From Arthrobacter sp. EPSL27 (GTDB taxonomy: Bacteria; Actinomycetota; Actinomycetes; Actinomycetales; Micrococcaceae), in the NCBI RefSeq assembly GCF_001512305.1, contig NZ_LNUT01000004.1:853757-917756 (forward strand): DNA of 64,000 nucleotides, read 5' to 3'. Under the pieces are notes generated by a model that searched no databases, was not told the origin of the DNA, and was given only the letters and a program-made list of their open reading frames with translations. Of the stretch, positions 55,399 to 63,975 are shown piece by piece. Made by a program: the position numbers and the translations under genes. The first letter of the stretch is position 1. Each line of letters opens with the position of its first letter.

Positions 55399-56313
55399 AT
55401 GGAGCAGCCGCCGGCACCCGGCAACCCCGAACCCGGCAGTCCCGCCGGCCAGCCCGCCCCCGCGCGCCAGCTGCCCGGCCATATCGCGGCGGCCCTGGCC
55501 GGCGCCGGCGGCGCCACCGATTCGGCGGGCCGGCCCTGGGCGGGACGCAGCCTGTCCGGCGACGACGCCACCATCCACAACTTCGAGGACGACGACGGCA
55601 GCGCCGACGCCGGCTACCTCGCCGCCCTGGCCGCCCTGGCGGACGGCAGCGGGGACGAGGCCGCGGTGGTGGCCGCGCTGGCCACGGCCCGGGTCTTTGT
55701 GCCCGTCCTCGCCACCCTGGCCGAAGAAGGCGAAGGCGCGGCCGGACTGCACTCCGACAAGCAGGCCGACATGGCGCTGGTCACCCTCAAGGCACCCGAC
55801 GGCCGGACCGCGATGCCCGCGTTCACCTCCGCCGCCGCCCTGCAGGCCTGGCACCCGGACGCGCGGCCGGTGGCCGTCTACGCCGCCCGGGCGGCACTGT
55901 CCGCCGTGGCCGAGGGCGCGGAACTTCTGGTGCTCGACCCCGGCTCGGCGGTCACGTTCGTGGTGCGCCGGCCCGCCGTGTGGGCCCTGGCGCAGCAGCA
56001 GGACTGGACGCCGTCGTACGCCGATCCCGAGCTTGCTCGGAACCTGGGCGGGGCCGTGGCTGGCTTTCCGGCGGTCCGCCGTGTTGAAATTCATCCGGGG
56101 AGCGGAGTCGCCACGCTGGCGGCAGACGGAAGCCGGCTCCCGGGCGGCGGCTCCGGTCCGGAGCTTCGCGTGGTCCTCTACCTTGAAGACGGGCTCGACG
56201 CCGCCGGCGTCCAGTCCGTGGTGTCCGGCCTCAACAGCGCCTGGGCGCAAAACGAAGTATTTGCTGAGCGGGTTGACTCGATCGAAGTCACATTGCAGCG
56301 CGCAGCGCCGTAG
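55399..56313 (+). CDS. SseB family protein
   Basis: 304 residues. A Pro-rich first ~30 residues precede an SseB N-terminal-like domain (ATARVFVPVLATLAEEGEG, KQADMALVTLKAPDGRTAMPAFTSAAALQAWHPDARPVAV). A C-terminal domain of about 100 residues follows (VRRVEIHPGSG, ELRVVLYLEDGLDAAGVQ). The biochemical role is unknown. ATG 55399 lies 13 nt after the hisA stop, so it is probably in the same operon. Confidence 0.82.
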   Translation: MEQPPAPGNPEPGSPAGQPAPARQLPGHIAAALAGAGGATDSAGRPWAGRSLSGDDATIHNFEDDDGSADAGYLAALAALADGSGDEAAVVAALATARVFVPVLATLAEEGEGAAGLHSDKQADMALVTLKAPDGRTAMPAFTSAAALQAWHPDARPVAVYAARAALSAVAEGAELLVLDPGSAVTFVVRRPAVWALAQQQDWTPSYADPELARNLGGAVAGFPAVRRVEIHPGSGVATLAADGSRLPGGGSGPELRVVLYLEDGLDAAGVQSVVSGLNSAWAQNEVFAERVDSIEVTLQRAAP

Positions 56314-56374
56314 CTGACGGTCAGCCGGGGACACCTGGTGCTGCCGGGGGCAGTACCAGAAGGATGTTTGTCTC

Positions 56375-57736
56375 GTGAACTTCGCGCTTTACCGGGAACT
56401 GCTGGCAGTCCGGCCCATCAGGCGGCTCCTGCTGGTCGGGATGGTTGCCCGCATACCGCACTCCGCGGCAGGGGTCCTGCTGACCCTCCACATTGTCCTG
56501 ACCCTGGGCCAGGGCTACGCCGCCGCGGGCGCGGCAGCCGCCGTCATGACCATCGGCATTGCCGTCGGCGCCCCCTGGCGGGGCAGGCGCGTCGACACCG
56601 TGGGCCTGCGGAAGGCCCTCATCCCCTCCGTCATCGCCGAGGCAGTGATCTGGTCCGTCGTGCCGCACGTCTCCTACGAGATCCTGCTCCCGCTGGTGTT
56701 CGTGGGCGGCCTGCTGACCCTGCCCATTTTCAGCGTGGTGCGGCAGTCGCTCGGGGTCCTCGCCACCGGGGACCAGCGGCGCACCGCGTTCGCCCTCGAC
56801 GCCATCTCCACCGAGCTGGTCTTTATGATCGGCCCCGCGGCCGGCGCCCTGACAGCCACCGCTGGGTTCTCGGTCCTGGGGCTCACGGTTGTCGGCATCG
56901 CAACGTCCGTGGCGGGGCTCTTCCTCATGTGGTTCAACCCGCCCACCCGCACCCCCGGGACCGTCCCGGGACAGAATCCAGCGGCCGGCGCGGAGTCCGT
57001 TGCGTCCTTTGAGGCGGGCCAGCAGGAAGGTGCCGAAGCCGCCGTCGTGGCCGCTGCGCCGGCGCACCTGCAGGAAGCCGCTGCCGAGTTCGCCCCACTG
57101 GCCGCCGCCGAGGAACGGCACCATGAACAGGCGGGCCTGCGGCACAAGGTCATCTCCAACTTCGCCTGGTTCACGGCCGCCGTGGCCGCCGTTTTCGCCG
57201 TCGCGGCCGGCGCCGGCATGGTCCTCAGCGGGACCGACGTCGGGATTGTGGCCGCCCTCGAATCCAGCGGCCGCCAGGCCGAGATCGGGCTGGTGTTCCT
57301 CTTCTGGTGCGCGGCCTCGGTGGTGGGCGGCCTGGTCTACGGCGCCATGCACCGGCCCATCTCGCCGGTCCTGCTGCTGCTGGGGATGTCGGCGCTGACC
57401 ATTCCGATGGCCTTTGCGCAGGACACCTGGACCCTGTGCCTGCTCTCGCTCCTGCCCGGCCTGCTGTGCGCCCCGGTGCTGTCGGCGGCCTCGGAGAAGG
57501 TCGCGGAACTCGTGGACGAGCGCCGCCGCGGCGAGGCCATGGGCTGGTACGGCTCCGCCCTCACGGGAGGCGTGGCGCTCGGCGCGCCGCTCGCCGGGGT
57601 CTTCATCGACGGAGTCGGCCCTTCGGCAGGCTTCGTGGCCGTGGGCCTGGGCGGCGTCGCGCTGTGCCTGGTGGGCCTGGTGCTGCAGAACCGCCGGCGG
57701 AGGCGCCGCGCCAGCGTCGACGCCGACTGTCTCTGA
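56375..57736 (+). CDS. Major facilitator superfamily transporter
   Basis: 453 residues with about twelve hydrophobic helices split by a ~70-residue polar, Ala/Glu-rich central loop (residues ~205-265). The loop between helices 2 and 3 has GAPWRGRRVDTVGLRKAL, an MFS motif-A variant. Probably an exporter; no substrate visible. GTG 56375 follows AGAAGG. Confidence 0.85.
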   Translation: MNFALYRELLAVRPIRRLLLVGMVARIPHSAAGVLLTLHIVLTLGQGYAAAGAAAAVMTIGIAVGAPWRGRRVDTVGLRKALIPSVIAEAVIWSVVPHVSYEILLPLVFVGGLLTLPIFSVVRQSLGVLATGDQRRTAFALDAISTELVFMIGPAAGALTATAGFSVLGLTVVGIATSVAGLFLMWFNPPTRTPGTVPGQNPAAGAESVASFEAGQQEGAEAAVVAAAPAHLQEAAAEFAPLAAAEERHHEQAGLRHKVISNFAWFTAAVAAVFAVAAGAGMVLSGTDVGIVAALESSGRQAEIGLVFLFWCAASVVGGLVYGAMHRPISPVLLLLGMSALTIPMAFAQDTWTLCLLSLLPGLLCAPVLSAASEKVAELVDERRRGEAMGWYGSALTGGVALGAPLAGVFIDGVGPSAGFVAVGLGGVALCLVGLVLQNRRRRRRASVDADCL

Positions 57737-57752
57737 CAGCTGTTAACGACGA

Positions 57753-57789
57753 CGGCGGCGGGCGGACCGCTGTGGTCCGCCCGCCGCCG
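57753..57789. terminator. Bidirectional terminator hairpin
   Basis: A perfect 16-bp stem (57753-57768 with 57774-57789) and 5-nt loop between two convergent genes. Confidence 0.8.
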
Positions 57790-57801
57790 CGCTGCTGGTG
57801 C

Positions 57802-58188
57802 CTAGTTGACGGGGCCGGTGTACTTCTCTCCCGGGCCCTTGCCCGGCGCGTCCGGAATGATGGATTCTTCCCGGAACGCCAGCTGCAGGGACCGCAGGCC
57901 GTCGCGCAACGGTCCGGCGTGCTGGGAACCGATTTCCGGCGCCGCGGCGGTGACCAGTCCGGCCAGGGCCGTAATGAGCTTCCGGGCCTCGTCCAGGTCC
58001 TTGAGCTCCTCGGCGTTCTCCTCCGCGGCAAGGCCGAGCTTCACAGCGGCGGCACTCATGAGGTGCACGGCTGCGGTGGTGATGACCTCGATCGCGGGCA
58101 CCTCGGAGATGTCGCGGATCTGCTGGGAAACGTCGCCTTGGGAGCCGGCGGGCTCGAAAACGTGTGAATTACTATCTGCTGTGCTCAT
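57802..58188 (-). CDS. DUF1844 family protein
   Basis: 128 residues. Helical core AIEVITTAAVHLMSAAAVKLGLAAEE and DEARKLITALAGLVTAAAPEIG match DUF1844, a family commonly found beside infC in actinobacteria. ATG 58188 gives the conserved start MSTADSN; the upstream open frame is not supported. Function unknown. Divergent from infC. Confidence 0.85.
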   Translation of the reverse strand: MSTADSNSHVFEPAGSQGDVSQQIRDISEVPAIEVITTAAVHLMSAAAVKLGLAAEENAEELKDLDEARKLITALAGLVTAAAPEIGSQHAGPLRDGLRSLQLAFREESIIPDAPGKGPGEKYTGPVN

Positions 58189-58245
58189 GCTGGTAAGCTT
58201 GTCACAGACCGACTGATTGTCGTTATTCAGCCCCTGGTTTTTGAA

Positions 58246-58273
58246 CCACAGTTGTTTAGCCACAGTTGTTTAG
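58246..58273. repeat. 14-bp direct tandem repeat upstream of infC
   Basis: CCACAGTTGTTTAG occurs twice in succession (58246-58259, 58260-58273), about 60 bp before the -10 candidate. Confidence 0.85.
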
Positions 58274-58500
58274 CCCGTCAGCAGCCAGCATGCCCGTCAT
58301 GCAGGTGCGCCGGACGGGATTTCTTCTGTAGAATCGACTTTCAGTTTGCAAGCGGAGTTCTCTCCCACCCGCGTCAGCCGTTCTCCTTCGGGAGGCTTCG
58401 CAAGAAGCCAGGTTGCCGGGTATCTGGTCGGGCATCGTCCCGGGCGCCAGCCCGGAAGGATGCATGCCGTCTCACCCGAGACGGGCAGTTCCGATCTTCG

Positions 58501-58541
58501 AGGCCTTCGATTGCTCCGGCAATTGGGGGCCTTCTCTTTTT
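58501..58541 (+). terminator. Candidate transcription attenuator in the infC leader
   Basis: AGGCC (58501-58505) pairs with GGCCT (58528-58532), enclosing ATTGC/GCAAT with a TCCG loop, and is followed by TCTC and five Ts (58537-58541). It ends 38 nt before the start codon, where it could stop transcription of the whole infC-rpmI-rplT unit. Confidence 0.55.
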
Positions 58542-58579
58542 GCCGGTGGAATACCCCTCACGAACACAGGAGCTTTAAC

Positions 58580-59662
58580 ATTAGCGAGCCAAGAATCAAT
58601 GAGCGTATCCGCGTCCCCGAGGTGCGGCTGGTCGGCCCTGCAGGCGAACAGGTAGGAATTGTCCGTATTGAGGATGCCCTGCGTTTGGCTGCCGAGTCCG
58701 ATCTAGATCTCGTTGAAGTTGCACCGCAGGCGAAGCCTCCGGTGTGCAAGCTGATGGACTTCGGCAAGTACAAGTACGAAGCCGCCGTCAAGGCACGCGA
58801 AGCCCGGAAGAACCAGACCAACACGGTCCTGAAGGAAATCCGCTTCCGCCTGAAGATCGACACCCACGACTACGAAACGAAGCGCGGCCACGCGCTCCGC
58901 TTCCTGGGTGCCGGTGACAAGGTCAAGGCCATGATCCAGTTCCGCGGCCGTGAGCAGCAGCGCCCCGAGATGGGCATCCGTCTGCTCCAGCGCTTCGCCG
59001 ACGACGTCTCCGAAGTTGGCGTTGTTGAGTCCAGCCCGCGGATCGATGGCCGCAACATGGTCATGGTGGTTGGTCCCCTGAAGAACAAGGCAGAAGCCAA
59101 GGCCGAGGCCCGCCGCGCATCGCAGCGGGCGGAAGCCAAGGCCGAGAACGAAGCCAAGGCCTCCGGCCGCGTCGACGTGTCCGGCGGCAACGCCCCGATG
59201 ACGCAGTCGCTGGCCGACCTCCTGCCGGAAGGGTACGAGGTCAACACCGAGGCACCCGCCAAGGCAGCGCCTGCTCAGGAAGCATCTGCACAGGAGGCTC
59301 CCGCACAGGAAGCCCCGGTCCAGGAAGCCCCCGCTGCGGCCCCGGCCGCCGAGGAGGCTCCTGTTCAGGAAGCTCCGAAGCAGGAAGCGCCCAAGCAGGA
59401 GGCCCCCAAGGCTGCTCCGAAGGCTGAAGCCCCGAAGGCTGCTGCCAAGCCGGCCGTAGCCAAGGCGCCGGCAGCGCCCAAGGCCGCCGCGAAGGCCCCG
59501 GAAGCTGCGAAGGCTCCCGAGGCTGAGAAGGCCGCTCCGGCGGCAGCACCGAAGCCGGTTGCTGCTCCGAAGCCGGTTCCGCGTCCCGCGGCTCCGAAGC
59601 CTGCCGCACGGCCGGCTGCGCCGAAGGCTGCAGCCAAGCCGGGCACCAAGAAGACCAACTAG
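58580..59662 (+). CDS. infC: Translation initiation factor IF-3 (ATT start)
   Basis: Initiation factor that proofreads start codons. The start is the rare ATT at 58580, 6 nt after AGGAGC, giving [23 protein letters not shown] starts are a known autoregulatory feature of infC. The core ends near residue 210 ([56 protein letters not shown]). A ~145-residue tail of Ala/Pro/Gln/Glu then Lys-rich repeats follows, giving 360 residues against the usual ~180. Confidence 0.93.
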   Translation: MSEPRINERIRVPEVRLVGPAGEQVGIVRIEDALRLAAESDLDLVEVAPQAKPPVCKLMDFGKYKYEAAVKAREARKNQTNTVLKEIRFRLKIDTHDYETKRGHALRFLGAGDKVKAMIQFRGREQQRPEMGIRLLQRFADDVSEVGVVESSPRIDGRNMVMVVGPLKNKAEAKAEARRASQRAEAKAENEAKASGRVDVSGGNAPMTQSLADLLPEGYEVNTEAPAKAAPAQEASAQEAPAQEAPVQEAPAAAPAAEEAPVQEAPKQEAPKQEAPKAAPKAEAPKAAAKPAVAKAPAAPKAAAKAPEAAKAPEAEKAAPAAAPKPVAAPKPVPRPAAPKPAARPAAPKAAAKPGTKKTN

Positions 59663-59777
59663 TCCAGGGCTGCAGGACAGCAATGTCCGGCAGCAAGAAA
59701 CCAGCATGCCGCCCGCAGGGGCGGCTGCACGAAAGACTGCAGACCTTGTCTGCGGATACGTAAGGAGATCGGTTCCC

Positions 59778-59972
59778 ATGCCGAAGATGAAGACCCACAG
59801 CGGTGCTAAGAAGCGCTTCAAGCTGACCGGCAGCGGCAAGCTGCGCCGCCAGCAGGCCAACCGCCGCCACTACCTCGAGCACAAGTCCTCACGGCTGACC
59901 CGCCGCCTCGCCGGCGACAAGATCGTCTTCAAGGGCGACGCCAAGGTCATCCGGAAGATGCTCGGCATCTAA
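59778..59972 (+). CDS. rpmI: 50S ribosomal protein L35
   Basis: 64 residues, normal length: [21 protein letters not shown] through [15 protein letters not shown] 59778 has AAGGAGA upstream. Middle gene of infC-rpmI-rplT. Confidence 0.97.
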   Translation: MPKMKTHSGAKKRFKLTGSGKLRRQQANRRHYLEHKSSRLTRRLAGDKIVFKGDAKVIRKMLGI

Positions 59973-60090
59973 GTTCCAAGTTCTCTGACTGGTGCCACCT
60001 GGCAGCAGTCAACTACCACAAAGGCTTCTCAGGCCAGCCGGTTGTTCCGGCAGTAGTTGCTTGGGATCAGATTTTCGAAGGAGTACGCAC

Positions 60091-60555
60091 GTGGCACGTG
60101 TGAAGAGGGCGGTCAACGCCCACAAGAAGCGCCGGGTTATCCTTGAACGCGCAAAGGGCTACCGTGGACAGCGTTCGCGCCTGTACCGCAAGGCCAAAGA
60201 GCAGCTGCTGCACTCGTTTGTGTACAGCTACGGCGACCGCAAGAAGAAGAAGGGCGACTTCCGTCGCCTCTGGATCCAGCGCATCAACGCTGCATCCCGC
60301 GCCAACGGCCTGACCTACAACCGTCTGATCCAGGGCCTCAAGGCCGCTGAGGTCGAGGTTGACCGCCGTATGCTGGCCGAGCTCGCCGTCTCCGACGCCA
60401 ACGCCTTCGCCGCGCTGGTCAAGATCGCCAAGGACGCGCTCCCCGCCGACACCTCCGCTCCGGCCGTCCAGGCTGAAGCTGCACCGGCTGCGAAGAAGCC
60501 GGCCGCCAAGAAGGCTGCCGCCAAGAAGCCGGCCGCTGCCAAGGCTGCTGAGTAA
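60091..60555 (+). CDS. rplT: 50S ribosomal protein L20
   Basis: 154 residues. The conserved L20 body ([53 protein letters not shown]) occupies the first ~118. A ~35-residue Ala/Lys/Pro tail ([15 protein letters not shown]) follows, echoing the tail of IF-3. GTG 60091 has AAGGAG upstream. Confidence 0.97.
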   Translation: MARVKRAVNAHKKRRVILERAKGYRGQRSRLYRKAKEQLLHSFVYSYGDRKKKKGDFRRLWIQRINAASRANGLTYNRLIQGLKAAEVEVDRRMLAELAVSDANAFAALVKIAKDALPADTSAPAVQAEAAPAAKKPAAKKAAAKKPAAAKAAE

Positions 60556-60607
60556 TACTGAAGTAGTTTCAGCAACACCCCGTTCAGGGACCGGCTGTAA
60601 AAGCCAC

Positions 60608-60613
60608 TAAGGT
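60608..60613 (+). promoter_or_regulatory. -10 element, leaderless promoter of the RNA methyltransferase
   Basis: TAAGGT ends 6 nt before ATG 60620. Confidence 0.5.
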
Positions 60614-60619
60614 TCTTAT

Positions 60620-61531
60620 ATGAACGAATCCGGGCGCCCGCAAGACTTTCTGCTTTCCAACCCTCGAGCTGATCGGGTGAGGAAGGTGGCACAGCTTGCC
60701 GGGCGCCCGGCCCGTTTAAAGCGCCGGGAGTTCCTGGCGGAAGGCCCGCAGGCGGTCCGGGAGGCCCTCGCCCTGCACCAGAAGAGGGTTGCCGCGGGGG
60801 AGCCCGGCATTGTCCTTGAGGTCTACGCCAGCGAGTCCTGCCTGGACCGCCACCCGGAGCTGGAAGCGCTGGCGGAGGGCGTCAGCGCCTACCTCACCAC
60901 GGACGAAGTGCTCGCAGCCATGGCGGACACCGTGACCCCGCAGGGCGTCGTCGCCGTGTGCCGCCACTTGGACGCCACCCTTGAAGAAGTCCTCGACGCC
61001 GGTCCCACCTTGGTTGCCGTACTGTGCCAGGTCCGTGACCCCGGGAACGCCGGCACCGTGCTCCGGGCGGCCGACGCTGCCGGTGCCGACGCCGTCATCC
61101 TGACCGGTTCCAGCGTGGACATCTACAACCCCAAGGCAGTCCGTTCGACGGCGGGATCCCTCTTCCACCTGCCCGTGGTGCTCGGCGCCGACGTCGCGGA
61201 CGTCGCGGCCCGGTGCAAGGAGCGCGGCATCGGCGTCCTCGCCGCCGACGGGTACGGCCAGCTGAACCTCGATGTCCTGCAGGACCAGAACGCGGCCCGC
61301 CGCCTGGGCACGGGATCCGCGGTTTCGGATTACGCCCTCGAGAACCCCACTGCGTGGCTCTTCGGCAACGAGGCGCAGGGCCTGTCCGAGGAGGAACTCG
61401 CCCTGGCCGACCACCGCGTGGCCGTGCCCGTCTACGGGGCGGCCGAAAGCCTCAACCTTGGGACCGCGGCGACCGTCTGCCTTTATGCCAGCGCCCGGTC
61501 GCAGCAGGCCGGAGCGAAAGCCCCGGCCTAG
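60620..61531 (+). CDS. TrmH/SpoU family RNA 2'-O-methyltransferase
   Basis: 303 residues. An N-terminal substrate-binding domain (RLKRREFLAEGPQAVREAL) is followed by the knotted SPOUT domain with its three motifs: VRDPGNAGTVLRAADAAGA, WLFGNEAQGLS, and VPVYGAAESLNLGTAAT. It probably methylates 23S rRNA or tRNA ribose. This family often sits between rplT and pheS in actinobacteria; pheS is not present here. Confidence 0.92.
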   Translation: MNESGRPQDFLLSNPRADRVRKVAQLAGRPARLKRREFLAEGPQAVREALALHQKRVAAGEPGIVLEVYASESCLDRHPELEALAEGVSAYLTTDEVLAAMADTVTPQGVVAVCRHLDATLEEVLDAGPTLVAVLCQVRDPGNAGTVLRAADAAGADAVILTGSSVDIYNPKAVRSTAGSLFHLPVVLGADVADVAARCKERGIGVLAADGYGQLNLDVLQDQNAARRLGTGSAVSDYALENPTAWLFGNEAQGLSEEELALADHRVAVPVYGAAESLNLGTAATVCLYASARSQQAGAKAPA

Positions 61532-61586
61532 CGGCGGAACTGCCCGGCCCACATCCCGCAGTACTCTGCGGCGAGACCGTCCGGGC

Positions 61587-61635
61587 AAAAAAGTACGGCG
61601 GGGGTCCACCGAAAGGTGGGCTCCCGCCGTCGTAC
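61587..61635 (-). terminator. Terminator of the GlsB-like gene
   Basis: A long imperfect stem (61593-61612 with 61617-61635, GAAA loop) is followed on the minus strand by six Ts (61592-61587). It also ends the convergent methyltransferase unit. Confidence 0.85.
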
Positions 61636-61643
61636 GTGTGCAG

Positions 61644-61910
61644 TTATGAGGTCTTGTTGCGTCCTGTGATGGCGCCGTATACGCCGGCAACCACCAGGCC
61701 ACCGACAATGGCCAGAATCCAGGAACCGAGATTCCAGAATTCCATGGTGCCGCCGCCGAACAGCAGGTCCCCGATCCAGCCGCCGACGACTGCGCCGACA
61801 ACGCCGAGCACGAGGCTGGTAACCCAGCCGCCGCCCACCCTGCCAGGCATAACTGCCTTGACGATTGCACCTACTATGAGTCCGAGAATGATCCAGCCAA
61901 GAAAGCCCAT
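61644..61910 (-). CDS. GlsB/YeaQ/YmgE family stress-response membrane protein
   Basis: 88 residues with three glycine-rich membrane segments (MGFLGWIILGLIVGAIVKAVMP, SLVLGVVGAVVGGWIG, ILAIVGGLVVAGVYGAI), the transglycosylase-associated protein pattern. ATG 61910 has AGGAGGAG upstream, so ten extra upstream codons are excluded. Role in general stress inferred from the family. Confidence 0.9.
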   Translation of the reverse strand: MGFLGWIILGLIVGAIVKAVMPGRVGGGWVTSLVLGVVGAVVGGWIGDLLFGGGTMEFWNLGSWILAIVGGLVVAGVYGAITGRNKTS

Positions 61911-62084
61911 TACTCCTCCTACATATTCGTCGGCATCCAAATGGTGAATCCCGATTATGGCTTCAAGCTAACATAGGCGGGTTTGCTTGTCAGCAGAATA
62001 ACCCCCAATCGTTACCTGCCCGGTGACCTGCGCAATTGCCGGCCAACAGGCTGCACGGCGGGTGCCCGGCGGCCGTAGCTGCGG

Positions 62085-63293
62085 CTAACGGACCAGCGGC
62101 CGTCTGCGTTCCACCAGGCCGCTGATGGCGGCGACGCCGAGGCCCAGGACTGCCAGCACGGCGCCGACAAGGGCGGGTGCCACGTAGCCCCAGCCCCAGG
62201 CGATCACCAGGCCGCCGAGGAAGGCGCCGAGGGCGTTGGCGACGTTGAGGGCGGCGTGGTTGAGCGAGGAAGCCAGCGAGGGCGCGTCGGGGGAGGCATC
62301 CAGCAGCCGGGTCTGCAGCGCGGGGACCAGGAGTGCCCCGGCGGCGCCGACGACGAAGACCATCACGTAGGCGGACCAGGGCCAGTGCACGGCCACGGCG
62401 TAGACCACCAGGGCGACGGCGATGCCCGGCAGGACCCAGTAAATGGTGCCCATGACGGACTTGTCAGCGATCCGGCCGCCCACAATGTTGCCGGCCACCA
62501 TGCCCAGGCCGTACAGCGCCACCACCAGCGGAAGCCAGGCGGCGGGAATTCCGGCCACGGAGGTCATGGTGTGGGCGATGTACGTGTACGTGGCGAAGAA
62601 CCCGCCGAAGCCGACGATGCCGATCAGGATCGCCAGCCAGACCTGGAGCCGCTTCAGGGCGCCCAGTTCGCGGCGGAAGCTCGCATCGGCGTGCGGCTTC
62701 TGGAACGGAACAAACTTCCACAGCATCACCATGGTGAGGATGCCGATCAGGCCCACCAGCAGGAAGAGCAGCCGCCAGCCGTAGGTCTGGCCCAGCCAGG
62801 TGCCGAAGGGAACGCCGATGACGTTGGCGACGGTCAGCCCCGCCATGACCATGGAAATGGCCCAGCCGCGTTTGGTCGGTGCAACCAGTGACGCGGCGAT
62901 GACGGCCGCGACGCCGAAGAATGCGCCGTGCGGCAGGCCGGCGGCGAAGCGGGACACCAGCATGGTGCCGTAGTCGGGTGCGATGAAGGATGACAGGTTC
63001 GCGATGCTGAAGAACAGCATGAGCCCCAGGGCCAGGTACTTGCGCGGCATTTTTGCGCCGACGGCCGCCAGCAGCGGGGCTCCGATCACGACGCCGAGGG
63101 CGTAGGCCGAGATCAGGTGGCCCGCCTCGGGGGTGCTGATGTTGAGTCCCTGCTCCACCTCCTTGAGCAGGCCCATCATGGTGAACTCCGTGGTGCCGAT
63201 GCCGAATCCGCCCATGGCGAGGGCAAGGATGGCGAGGGCAAGATGGCGGGTCCCGGTTTTGGGCGCCGCGGGGGCATGGGTGGTGGTTGTCAT
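62085..63293 (-). CDS. MFS efflux transporter, AraJ-like (DHA1)
   Basis: 402 residues, twelve membrane helices. The N-terminal FGIGTTEFTMMGLL motif in helix 1 and RFAAGLPHGAFFGVAAVIAASLV in helix 4-5 are typical of the AraJ / sugar-efflux / Cmx group of DHA1 exporters. ATG 63293 gives MTTTTHAP; 14 more codons are open upstream. Substrate unknown. It is divergent from the NUDIX gene by 170 bp, in which only that gene's promoter is evident. Confidence 0.88.
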   Translation of the reverse strand: MTTTTHAPAAPKTGTRHLALAILALAMGGFGIGTTEFTMMGLLKEVEQGLNISTPEAGHLISAYALGVVIGAPLLAAVGAKMPRKYLALGLMLFFSIANLSSFIAPDYGTMLVSRFAAGLPHGAFFGVAAVIAASLVAPTKRGWAISMVMAGLTVANVIGVPFGTWLGQTYGWRLLFLLVGLIGILTMVMLWKFVPFQKPHADASFRRELGALKRLQVWLAILIGIVGFGGFFATYTYIAHTMTSVAGIPAAWLPLVVALYGLGMVAGNIVGGRIADKSVMGTIYWVLPGIAVALVVYAVAVHWPWSAYVMVFVVGAAGALLVPALQTRLLDASPDAPSLASSLNHAALNVANALGAFLGGLVIAWGWGYVAPALVGAVLAVLGLGVAAISGLVERRRPLVR

Positions 63294-63451
63294 TCGTCTG
63301 CTTTTCAGGAACGTTCCCGGGCCAGGCCGGGACAATGCGGCAAGTTAAATCAGATGTGTGGGTTTGGTGTGTGTAACGGGGCGGGGGCTCGCGATATTCC
63401 GGTCCCCGCCAAGGCCGCCGCTTCCATTCTCCCCTACACCGGTGCCGCACC

Positions 63452-63457
63452 TAGACT
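63452..63457 (+). promoter_or_regulatory. -10 element, leaderless promoter of the NUDIX gene
   Basis: TAGACT ends 6 nt before GTG 63464. Confidence 0.5.
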
Positions 63458-63463
63458 TGGTGC

Positions 63464-63919
63464 GTGACTGGACTGATACGCGTTGCCGGCGGCGCGGTAC
63501 TCGATTCCCTGGCCGACCCCGGCAGTCTGCTCGTGGCACGTCGGACGTCCCCGCCCCGGTTTGCCGGCATGTGGGAGTTCCCCGGCGGCAAGGTGGAGCC
63601 CGGCGAGACCGCGGAACAGGCCCTGCACCGCGAACTGCGCGAAGAGCTCGGCATCAGTGTCCGGCTTGGCGCCGAACTGGACAGCGGGACGGCCGACGGC
63701 TGGCCGCTCAACGAGCGCGCCGCGATGCGGGTGTGGTTCGCGGAACTGCTCGACGGCGTTCCCCGGCCCCTGCAGGACCACGATGAGCTGCGTTGGGTCA
63801 ACCTCCGCAACCGCAGCGAGGTGCTGGGCCTGCCGTGGATCCCGGCTGACCTGCCCATCGTTGAAGCGCTGCTCGAGACCCTCCGGGTCGCCGGAGCCGC
63901 TGCCTTGCCCGTGCGCTGA
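63464..63919 (+). CDS. NUDIX hydrolase, MutT-like
   Basis: 151 residues. The NUDIX box is complete: GGKVEPGETAEQALHRELREELGI at about residues 44-67, split here as GGKVEPGETAEQ and ALHRELREELGI. MWEFPGGK precedes it as in MutT (8-oxo-dGTP diphosphatase), so nucleotide-pool cleaning is likely but not proven. GTG 63464 is leaderless-type. Confidence 0.9.
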   Translation: MTGLIRVAGGAVLDSLADPGSLLVARRTSPPRFAGMWEFPGGKVEPGETAEQALHRELREELGISVRLGAELDSGTADGWPLNERAAMRVWFAELLDGVPRPLQDHDELRWVNLRNRSEVLGLPWIPADLPIVEALLETLRVAGAAALPVR

Positions 63920-63975
63920 ACGGCTGAGCCGGCCCGCCGTGGCCGCACCCCTCGCCAAAGCGCGGCGCATGTGGC

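Larger units (their letters stand above)
58189..58579. other. infC promoter and long structured leader
   Basis: 391 bp without a gene. Contains a 14-bp direct repeat (58246-58273), a TAGAAT -10 candidate (58329-58334), several inverted repeats and an attenuator-like terminator (58501-58541) shortly before the infC start. Confidence 0.65.
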
